This document shows, one piece after another, positions 6,390 to 11,429 of a stretch of DNA of 12,179 bases (positions within the stretch are counted from its first letter, which is position 1; the number at the start of each line of letters is the position of its first letter). Under the pieces are notes generated by a model. The model did not search any database, was not told the origin of the DNA, and was given only the letters and a program-made list of their open reading frames with translations. Position numbers and translations under genes: made by a program. Source of the DNA: Frankiales bacterium (GTDB lineage: Bacteria; Actinomycetota; Actinomycetes; Mycobacteriales; SCTD01); the NCBI GenBank assembly GCA_025464915.1, contig JAODNF010000384.1, forward strand, positions 1 through 12,179, given 5' to 3'.

Positions 6390-7643
6390 GTGGTGTCCAA
6401 GGGAGCAGCTCCCGCCCTCGCAGCGCTCGTGGAGCCGCTGTTCGGCGGGGAGCTGCCGGTGCGGCTCCGCGCCTGGGACGGCAGCGAGCACGGCCCCGCC
6501 GGTGCGCCGGTCGTCGTGCTGAGGAACCGCCGCGCCCTGCGCCGCCTGGCCTACAACCCGGGTGAGCTGGGTCTCGCGCAGGCCTACGTCACCGGTGACC
6601 TCGACGTCGAGGGCGACCTGTTCGACGGCTTCCGCCGGATCTGGTCCACCGTCCGCGAGAAGGACCTGCAGGCCGGTCGTCCGGCCCTCCTGCCGACGCT
6701 GCGGACCGCGCTGCGCTACGGCGTGGTCGGCCTCCCGCCGAAGCCCCCCGTCAGCCAGGCGAGGATCGAGGGCAAGCTGCACTCGCTGCTGCGCGACCGC
6801 GCCGCGATCAGTCACCACTACGACCTCTCGAACGACTTCTACTCGCTCATCCTCGACCCGAACATGGCCTACTCGTGCGGCTACTACAAGGACGCCGGCG
6901 AGACCCTCGAGCAGGCCCAGACCAACAAGCTCGAGCTGATCGCCCAGAAGCTCGGCGTGGGCGCCGGTGGCCGGCACCTCGACATCGGCTGCGGCTGGGG
7001 CTCGCTGTCGCTCTACCTCGCCGAGAAGCACCAGGTGAAGGTGCTCGGGGTGACGATCTCGAAGGAGCAGAAGGCCTTCATCGACAAGCGCATCGCCGAC
7101 CGCGGCCTGTCGGACCTCGTCGAGATCCGGTTACAGGACTACCGCGAGGTGCCGGAGACCGGCTTCGACAGCGTCTCCTCCATCGAGATGGGTGAGCACG
7201 TCGGCGCCGAGAACTACCCGACGTTCGTGCGCCTCATCGAGTCGCGGCTGCGCTTCGGCGGCCGCGCCCTGATCCAGCAGATGTCGCGCCGCGACCGCCC
7301 CGGCGGTGGCGACTTCATCGAGGCCTACATCGCGCCCGACATGCACATGCGGCCCGTGGGCGAGACCGTCTGCCTCATCGAGGACGCCGGGCTCGAGGTC
7401 CGCGACGTGCACATGATGCGCGAGCACTACGTCACCACGATCCTCGCCTGGTACGACCAGTTCGAGTCGAACTGGGACAGGGCCGTCGCCATGGTCGGCG
7501 AGGAGGTCGCGCGCGTCTGGCGGCTCTACATGGTCGGGTCCGCGCTCGTCTTCGAGGAGGGCCGGATGGGCGTCGACCAGATCCTCGCCGTGAAGCGGTC
7601 CCCCGAGGGGGAGAGCGGCATGCCCCGCGAGCGCGCCTGGTGA
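6390..7643 (+). CDS. Second cyclopropane-synthase-family methyltransferase, different subtype
   Basis: A 417-residue SAM-dependent methyltransferase, paralogous to but clearly different from the preceding gene. Key blocks are NPGELGLAQAYVTGDLDVEGDL (56-77), ISHHYDLSNDFYSLILDPNMAYSCGYY (140-166), the SAM loop HLDIGCGWGSLSL (196-208), SSIEMGEHVGAENY (263-276), IQQMSRR (295-301) and IAPDMHMRPVGET (314-326). It keeps Cys163, Glu269 and Tyr347 at E. coli Cfa catalytic positions. The His266 position is Gln296, and the KYIFP segment is replaced by YIAPDMHM. That segment looks like the 10-methyl fatty acid (BfaB/TmsB) methyltransferases, which act on oleoyl phospholipids; this sub-assignment is from memory and tentative. 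GTG 6390 has GAGAAGGG 9 nt upstream and lies 2 nt after the previous stop. Leu248 is a rare TTA codon (7131-7133). Confidence 0.9.
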   Translation: MVSKGAAPALAALVEPLFGGELPVRLRAWDGSEHGPAGAPVVVLRNRRALRRLAYNPGELGLAQAYVTGDLDVEGDLFDGFRRIWSTVREKDLQAGRPALLPTLRTALRYGVVGLPPKPPVSQARIEGKLHSLLRDRAAISHHYDLSNDFYSLILDPNMAYSCGYYKDAGETLEQAQTNKLELIAQKLGVGAGGRHLDIGCGWGSLSLYLAEKHQVKVLGVTISKEQKAFIDKRIADRGLSDLVEIRLQDYREVPETGFDSVSSIEMGEHVGAENYPTFVRLIESRLRFGGRALIQQMSRRDRPGGGDFIEAYIAPDMHMRPVGETVCLIEDAGLEVRDVHMMREHYVTTILAWYDQFESNWDRAVAMVGEEVARVWRLYMVGSALVFEEGRMGVDQILAVKRSPEGESGMPRERAW

Positions 7644-8395
7644 GCGCGCGGCCCCGCGAGGACCTGAAGAACCGGGTCTACGTCTGGATCGTGCGGCTCG
7701 GCGCCTGGTTGATGCGACGCATCGACGTGAAGCGCTCGGTGCACGGCATCGAGCAGCTCCCCGACACCGGCGGCGTGGTCCTCGCGATCTCGCACTTCTC
7801 CTACCTCGACTTCGTCATGGCCGAGTGGGCGATCTTCGACCACAACAAGCGCTACACGCGGTTCCTCGCGACCAAGAAGTCGTTCGAGGCGCCCGTGGTC
7901 GGCAGGCTGATGAGCTCGATGGGACACATCCCCGTCGACCGCAACGCCGGCGCCTCGGCGTACCAGTTCGCGGTCGAGGCGCTCGAGCGCGGCGAGATCG
8001 TCGGCATCTTCCCCGAGACCCGCGTCAGCCGGGCCTTCACGCTGCTCCCGTTCAAGACCGGCGCGGCCCGGATGGCGGCGCAGTCCGGCGCCCCGATCGT
8101 CCCGGTCGTCATCTTCGGCAGCCACCGCATCAAGACCCGCACCCACAAGGTGAAGCTGCGCCACGCGCGGCACATGCCCGTCGACATCCGCTTCGGGGCA
8201 CCGATCAGCGTGGCGCCCGGCGACGACCCTGAGGTCGTGACCGACAAGGTGCACCAGGTGATGACCGACCTGCTCGAGGAGTCGATGGACGGCTACCCTC
8301 TCGAGCCCGGCGCGTGGTGGGTCCCTGCCCACCGCGGCGGATCCGCCCCCACGCCTGACAAGGCGATCGAGCTCGATCAGAGGAAGGCCTCCTAG
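7640..8395 (+). CDS. 1-acyl-sn-glycerol-3-phosphate acyltransferase family protein (PlsC-like)
   Basis: A 251-residue acyltransferase with the HX4D catalytic motif at His52-Asp57 (SHFSYLDF). The glycerophosphate-binding block is FLATKKSFEAPVVGRLMSS (75-93) and the acceptor-binding region is GIFPETRVSRAF (122-133), followed by FKTGAARMA. The third motif departs from the usual FPEGTRS, having Thr directly after Glu. An N-terminal amphipathic stretch, VYVWIVRLGAWLMRRI (13-28), may attach it to the membrane. Family members transfer an acyl group to lysophosphatidate or a related acceptor; the acceptor here is uncertain. GTG 7640 overlaps the upstream stop as GTGA, so it is translationally coupled to the methyltransferase. 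Its place after two acyl-chain-modifying enzymes suggests re-acylation or remodelling of lipids. Confidence 0.88.
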   Translation: MSARPREDLKNRVYVWIVRLGAWLMRRIDVKRSVHGIEQLPDTGGVVLAISHFSYLDFVMAEWAIFDHNKRYTRFLATKKSFEAPVVGRLMSSMGHIPVDRNAGASAYQFAVEALERGEIVGIFPETRVSRAFTLLPFKTGAARMAAQSGAPIVPVVIFGSHRIKTRTHKVKLRHARHMPVDIRFGAPISVAPGDDPEVVTDKVHQVMTDLLEESMDGYPLEPGAWWVPAHRGGSAPTPDKAIELDQRKAS

Positions 8396-8856
8396 TGAGC
8401 CTCAAGGCCGGCGACAAGGCCCCGGACTTCACGCTCCCCGACGAGACGGGGACCGAGCGCACGCTGTCGTCCTACCTCGCCACCGGTCCCGTGGTGTTGT
8501 TCTTCTACCCCGCGGCCAACACCAGCGGCTGCACCGCTGAGGCCTGCCACTTCCGCGACCTCGCGTCGGAGTTCGAGGCCTTCGGAGCGCAGCGCCTCGG
8601 CATCAGCGTCGACGACGTCGAGAAGCAGAAGAGCTTCTCCACCAAGAACGGCTTCGACTACCCGCTGCTCGCCGATGTGGGCGGGAAGGTCGCGGCGCAG
8701 TACGGCGTCAAGCGCGGCGCCCTGATGGGCAAGCTCGCACCCGTGAAGCGCGCGACGTTCGTCATCGCCCAGGACGGGACGCTCCGCCAGGTCATCACGT
8801 CCGAGACGAAGATGGACCTGCACGCGGACGAGGCCCTGAAGGCCCTCTCGGGCTGA
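8395..8856 (+). CDS. bcp: Peroxiredoxin of the BCP/PrxQ subfamily
   Basis: A 153-residue thioredoxin-fold peroxidase starting LKAGDKAPDFTLPDETG. The peroxidatic motif PAANTSGC (residues 39-46, the PxxxTxxC signature) gives peroxidatic Cys46. Resolving Cys51 is five residues later, as in atypical two-Cys BCP/PrxQ enzymes. Length is normal for the family. Known members reduce hydrogen peroxide and organic, including fatty-acid, hydroperoxides using thioredoxin, in the cytoplasm. GTG 8395 overlaps the acyltransferase stop by one base and has AGGAAGG 7 nt upstream. It is the last gene of the operon. Its presence after lipid-modifying genes suggests removal of lipid peroxides formed under photo-oxidative stress, which is inference. 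Confidence 0.93.
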   Translation: MSLKAGDKAPDFTLPDETGTERTLSSYLATGPVVLFFYPAANTSGCTAEACHFRDLASEFEAFGAQRLGISVDDVEKQKSFSTKNGFDYPLLADVGGKVAAQYGVKRGALMGKLAPVKRATFVIAQDGTLRQVITSETKMDLHADEALKALSG

Positions 8857-8865
8857 CCGCTACGA

Positions 8866-8900
8866 CGCGTTCTGTCACGCTCTGACGTCAACAGAACACG
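8866..8900. terminator. Imperfect hairpin after the operon; candidate bidirectional terminator
   Basis: GTTCTGT at 8869-8875 pairs with ACAGAAC at 8891-8897. Two further pairs lie outside a single mismatch (8866-8867 with 8899-8900). The 15-nt loop contains the self-complementary octamer TGACGTCA. It lies 10 nt after the peroxiredoxin stop, in the gap between convergent genes. There is no U-tract. The short stem makes this a weak call. Confidence 0.4.
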
Positions 8901-8967
8901 CTCCTGGCCGTTCCGGTGCGAACAGGTCCCTACCGGCAGCCCGGCTTCCCGGCCGTGGTCTCGTCGC

Positions 8968-9023
8968 GATCTTCCGCGTCTGGTGCCCGACACGCCGTCA
9001 GCGGAGCCGATGCGCGGAAGATC
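8968..9023. repeat. Perfect 11-bp inverted repeat with 34-nt spacer
   Basis: GATCTTCCGCG at 8968-8978 is exactly mirrored by its reverse complement at 9013-9023. It lies in the 226-nt gap between the convergent peroxiredoxin and membrane-protein genes, about 60 nt after the end of the latter. It may be the terminator of the minus-strand gene or a protein-binding site. Apart from this and the shorter hairpin nearer the operon end, I see nothing gene-like in 8857-9082. Confidence 0.5.
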
Positions 9024-9082
9024 ACGGGCGGGCACCGGCCAGGAAGGCGGCTCAGGCGCGGGTCGCGGCGAAACGGGTGGCG

Positions 9083-9442
9083 TCAGCCGGCCCATCGGCG
9101 GCTGAGGAGCACGACCGCACCCCAGGCGCCGCCGACGGCAATCACCTTCTTGCGCACCTCGGGCGTCGCCGGGAGCCCGAGCGTCACGCCGTCGCTGATG
9201 TCGCACAAGCCACGGACGGTGGTGAGCGCGCGCAGCGCTGGGCCGGCAGGCGCCACCATCATGGCGGCGCTGATGATCGCGTCGCGGGTGCTGATGGCGC
9301 GCACCGAGGCAGCCACGTCCCGCGGCACCTCGCCCAGCTCGTCGGTGAGGCCGCACGGGCCGGCCAGCACCTTGGGCTTCACGACCACAGCGACGCTGTA
9401 GGCCAGGGTGAGGGCGCCCATCACACGGGGAAACGTCGTCAT
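9083..9442 (-). CDS. Small integral membrane protein, function unknown
   Basis: A 119-residue protein with about three hydrophobic segments: residues 8-21 (MGALTLAYSVAVVV), 56-68 (IISAAMMVAPAGP) and 99-114 (a Gly/Ala/Val-rich C-terminal helix). Polar, charged loops lie between them, including VRAISTRDAI and TTVRGLCDISDG. The short charged C-terminus (SRRWAG) is probably cytoplasmic. I do not recognise a named family with confidence; it resembles small DUF4267-like actinobacterial membrane proteins. ATG 9442 is the natural start since homology-like hydrophobic sequence begins directly after it; the frame upstream is Arg/Ser-rich shadow of the glycosylase gene. No clear Shine-Dalgarno is visible. 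It is divergent from udgX with 34 nt between starts. Confidence 0.7.
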   Translation of the reverse strand: MTTFPRVMGALTLAYSVAVVVKPKVLAGPCGLTDELGEVPRDVAASVRAISTRDAIISAAMMVAPAGPALRALTTVRGLCDISDGVTLGLPATPEVRKKVIAVGGAWGAVVLLSRRWAG

Positions 9443-9463
9443 GCTGAGTCGTTCGTCGGTGGG

Positions 9464-9477
9464 TAGGTTCGCGGTCG
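9464..9477 (+). promoter_or_regulatory. Candidate -10 element for leaderless udgX transcription
   Basis: TAGGTT at 9464-9469 matches TANNNT and ends exactly 7 nt before the GTG at 9477. The spacing is identical to the photolyase case. There is no Shine-Dalgarno before this GTG. The prediction supports GTG 9477 rather than an upstream start at 9408 that would overlap the divergent membrane-protein gene. Confidence 0.45.
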
Positions 9478-10088
9478 TGTCTGCCGCCGACTTCCTTCCC
9501 GAGGAACGGACCCTCGACGCGCTGCGCACCGCTGCCGCCGGGTGCAGGGGGTGCGACCTGTGGGAGCCGGCGACGCAGACGGTCTTCAGCCGCGGGGACA
9601 CCGGCGCACGGCTGATGCTGGTCGGGGAGCAGCCCGGCGACCAGGAGGACCTGCAGGGCAAGCCGTTCGTCGGGCCGGCCGGCCGGGTGCTGGTCAAGGC
9701 CCTCGACGAGGCCGGCGTCGACCGGGACGACGCCTACGTCACCAACGCGGTCAAGCACTTCAAGTTCACGCCCCGCGGCAACCGCCGGATCCACGCCACC
9801 CCGGACGCGTCCGAGGCGGCCGCGTGCCGGCCGTGGCTCCGGGCGGAGATCGAGGTCGTCGCGCCCGAGCTGGTCGTGCTGCTGGGGGCCACGGCGGCCA
9901 AGACGGTGTACGGAAGCGGCTTCCGCGTCACCAAGCAGCGCGGCGCAGTGATGGAGTGGCCCACCGCCGGCGGGCCGCACGCGCTCGCCACCATCCACCC
10001 GTCGGCCGTGCTGCGCGCCGACGACCGCGAGTCCGCCTTCGCCGGGCTGGTCGCCGACCTGAGGGTCGCCAAGGAGGTCCTCGCATGA
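9477..10088 (+). CDS. udgX: Uracil-DNA glycosylase of the UdgX type
   Basis: A 203-residue Fe-S uracil-DNA glycosylase of the family-4-like superfamily. Motif A is GEQPGDQEDLQGKPFVGPAG (50-69), then YVTNAVKHFKFTPRG (87-101), and the C-terminal motif is HPSAVLR (174-180). The loop GNRRIH (101-106) corresponds to the distinctive KRRIH-type insert of UdgX, whose His forms a covalent bond with the abasic deoxyribose after uracil excision; here that is His106. The cluster-binding CRGC lies at 23-26 with Cys117 further on. Only three cysteines are present in the whole protein, so the fourth Fe-S ligand would have to be another residue. UdgX from mycobacteria is the reference enzyme. GTG 9477 is chosen from the -10 spacing and because homology starts a few residues later. 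The stop overlaps the next ATG. Confidence 0.9.
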   Translation: MSAADFLPEERTLDALRTAAAGCRGCDLWEPATQTVFSRGDTGARLMLVGEQPGDQEDLQGKPFVGPAGRVLVKALDEAGVDRDDAYVTNAVKHFKFTPRGNRRIHATPDASEAAACRPWLRAEIEVVAPELVVLLGATAAKTVYGSGFRVTKQRGAVMEWPTAGGPHALATIHPSAVLRADDRESAFAGLVADLRVAKEVLA

Positions 10089-10726
10089 TGCTCGACCGCC
10101 GCTTCAACGGCCCGCCCGACTCCGGCAACGGTGGCATCACGTGCGGCCTGCTGGCGGGTACGACGGACCTGCCCGTGGCCGAGGTGACCCTGCGGCTGCC
10201 ACCACCCCTCGAGGTGGAGATGCAGGTCGTCGACGGCGAGCTGCGCCACGGGTCGGACGTCGTCGCCACCGTCACCGAGGGCGACATCACCCTTCAGCCG
10301 CCCGCGCCCGTGTCGTACCAGCAGGCCCGCGAGGCGCCGTCCGCCCTCGGGCCGCACATCCACCCGTTCCCCACCTGCTTCGTCTGCGGCGTGGACCGGG
10401 CCGACGGCCTGCGCCTGCTGCCCGGCCGGGTCTCCGACGACCTCGTCGCCACCGTCTGGACCCCGACCGAGTCCGGCGAGGTCATGGTCTGGGCGGCCCT
10501 CGACTGCCCCGGTGGCTGGTCCGCCGACATACCCGGCCGACCGATGGTGCTCGGCCGGATGGCGTGCGTCATCGACGCCGTCCCTGCCGTCGGTCAGGAG
10601 TGCCTGGTGCAGGGCTGGCTGGTCGGCGGAGAGGGCCGCAAGGTCTTCACCGGTTCGGCGCTCTACGACGCGGACGGCACCGTCCTCGCCGTCGCCCAGG
10701 CGACCTGGATCACCCTCCAGCGCTGA
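10085..10726 (+). CDS. Hotdog-fold (thioesterase-like) protein
   Basis: A 213-residue protein that looks like a double hotdog domain. The first half opens with RRFNGPPDSGNGGITCGLLAG (5-25), where the N-G-G segment is the usual start of the hotdog helix. The second half contains HPFPTCFVCGVDRADGLRLLPG (93-114) and AALDCPGGWS (137-146). A CxxC at Cys98-Cys101 is conspicuous. Hotdog proteins often hydrolyse or dehydrate acyl-CoA or acyl-ACP; the substrate is unknown. ATG 10085 is supported by a strong AAGGAGG 7 nt upstream and overlaps the udgX stop as ATGA; ATG 10088 is directly next. The pair is surely co-transcribed, although a functional link between a DNA glycosylase and an acyl-thioester enzyme is not obvious. 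Confidence 0.75.
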   Translation: MMLDRRFNGPPDSGNGGITCGLLAGTTDLPVAEVTLRLPPPLEVEMQVVDGELRHGSDVVATVTEGDITLQPPAPVSYQQAREAPSALGPHIHPFPTCFVCGVDRADGLRLLPGRVSDDLVATVWTPTESGEVMVWAALDCPGGWSADIPGRPMVLGRMACVIDAVPAVGQECLVQGWLVGGEGRKVFTGSALYDADGTVLAVAQATWITLQR

Positions 10727-10752
10727 CCGGCGGTCGCGAGCACGAGCGCCGG
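10727..10752. terminator. Short GC hairpin between convergent genes
   Basis: CCGGCG at 10727-10732 pairs with CGCCGG at 10747-10752 around a 14-nt loop. It fills most of the 30-nt gap between the hotdog gene and the convergent PPOX gene. A six-pair stem without a U-tract is weak evidence; the location is the main argument for a bidirectional terminator. Confidence 0.35.
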
Positions 10753-10756
10753 AGGT

Positions 10757-11368
10757 TCACCAGAGCGGCTTGTCGCCACTCGCCCTGCCGAGAGCGATCG
10801 ACTCCTCCACGGAGAGCCCGGGGATCTGGTCGGCCAGCACCACGTCCATCGGCGCCAGGTCGTCGGGATCGGTGTACGTCGACGGGTCCCAGATCCGCGA
10901 CCTCTTCAGCGCCCGGGGGCACTGCATGAGGACCTCGACCGGCGTGACCACCAGGACGGTGGCGGGCTCCGAGCCCTCGACGGCGCATCGGGACAGCAGG
11001 GCCGGGTCGGCCGAGATTGCGGCCGTCCCGTTGACGCGCAACGACTCGCCCACGCCGGGGATCAGGAAGATGAGGGCGACCCGAGGGTCCTGGACGACGT
11101 TGAGCAGGGAGTCGATGCGGTTGTTGCCGCGACGGTCCGGGACGAGCAGCGACCCGTCGTCGAGGACCTGCACGAAACCGGGCAGGTCGCCACGAGGCGA
11201 GACGTCCGGCAGCTCGCCGACCGTGGCCAGGACGAGGAAGGGCGAGCGGGCGATGAAGTCCCGGTCGTGCTGGTCGACGGAGCCGTGCACCTTGCGGGCC
11301 GCCCGGAACGACACCTCGCCGTAGTGGCCGAGCAGCTGCTCGGCGGTCGTCACGTCGTACTGACCCAT
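10757..11368 (-). CDS. Pyridoxamine-5'-phosphate-oxidase-fold FMN-dependent protein (MSMEG_1061-like)
   Basis: A 203-residue split-barrel flavoprotein. The first strand block RSPFLVLATVGELPDVSPRGDLPGFV (41-66) and VPDRRGNNRIDSLLNVVQDPRVALIFLIPG (76-105) fit the FMN-binding barrel. A C-terminal conserved segment CPRALKRSRIW (150-160) fits the MSMEG_1061/DR_2398-type group of predicted FMN-dependent PPOX proteins. The sequence does not carry the full PdxH substrate signature, so it is probably not the PNP oxidase. Substrate and cofactor are otherwise unknown. ATG 11368 is supported by a -10-like TACGGT six nt upstream on the minus strand and the absence of any Shine-Dalgarno. It is convergent with the hotdog gene and lies downstream of the MFS gene, separated by a 61-nt gap holding an inverted repeat. 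Confidence 0.88.
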   Translation of the reverse strand: MGQYDVTTAEQLLGHYGEVSFRAARKVHGSVDQHDRDFIARSPFLVLATVGELPDVSPRGDLPGFVQVLDDGSLLVPDRRGNNRIDSLLNVVQDPRVALIFLIPGVGESLRVNGTAAISADPALLSRCAVEGSEPATVLVVTPVEVLMQCPRALKRSRIWDPSTYTDPDDLAPMDVVLADQIPGLSVEESIALGRASGDKPLW

Positions 11369-11380
11369 GGCCGGACCGTA
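11368..11380 (-). promoter_or_regulatory. Candidate -10 element for leaderless transcription of the PPOX gene
   Basis: On the minus strand TACGGT (window positions 11380-11375) matches TANNNT and ends 6 nt before the ATG at 11368. There is no Shine-Dalgarno in this stretch. The element sits directly next to the inner arm of the inverted repeat at 11381-11423. Confidence 0.4.
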
Positions 11381-11423
11381 CGTCCGCCCGGAGGGCTGAC
11401 GCCACGCTGATTCCGGGCGGACG
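11381..11423. repeat. Perfect 12-bp inverted repeat between MFS and PPOX genes; terminator or operator
   Basis: CGTCCGCCCGGA at 11381-11392 is exactly mirrored at 11412-11423 around a 19-nt loop. On the minus strand it starts 7 nt after the MFS stop, so it may end that transcript. It also lies immediately upstream of the candidate -10 of the PPOX gene, where an operator would sit. There is no U-tract. The sequence alone does not decide between the two. Confidence 0.55.
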
Positions 11424-11429
11424 CGAGCG

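Larger units (their letters stand above)
1041..8856 (+). other. Apparent eight-gene operon: photolyase, hydrolase, flavoprotein, DUF1365, two CFA-synthase-family methyltransferases, acyltransferase, peroxiredoxin
   Basis: All eight genes run in the same direction. The junctions are: 34 nt gap, 14 nt gap, 4-nt GTGA overlap, 4-nt ATGA overlap, 2 nt gap, 4-nt GTGA overlap and 1-nt overlap. No hairpin or promoter-like element was noticed between them, and the unit ends at inverted repeats after 8856. Co-transcription is therefore very likely. The gene set links DNA photorepair (photolyase), acyl-chain modification (flavoprotein, DUF1365, two methyltransferases), phospholipid acylation (PlsC type) and hydroperoxide removal (BCP). 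The functional reading as a photo-oxidative membrane-lipid stress unit is inference from family knowledge. Confidence 0.75.

Noticed and set aside
8916..9401. 161-codon plus-strand open frame
   Set aside because: It is opposite the small membrane protein, is Ser/Arg/Thr-rich, and starts in the intergenic region without a ribosome-binding site.
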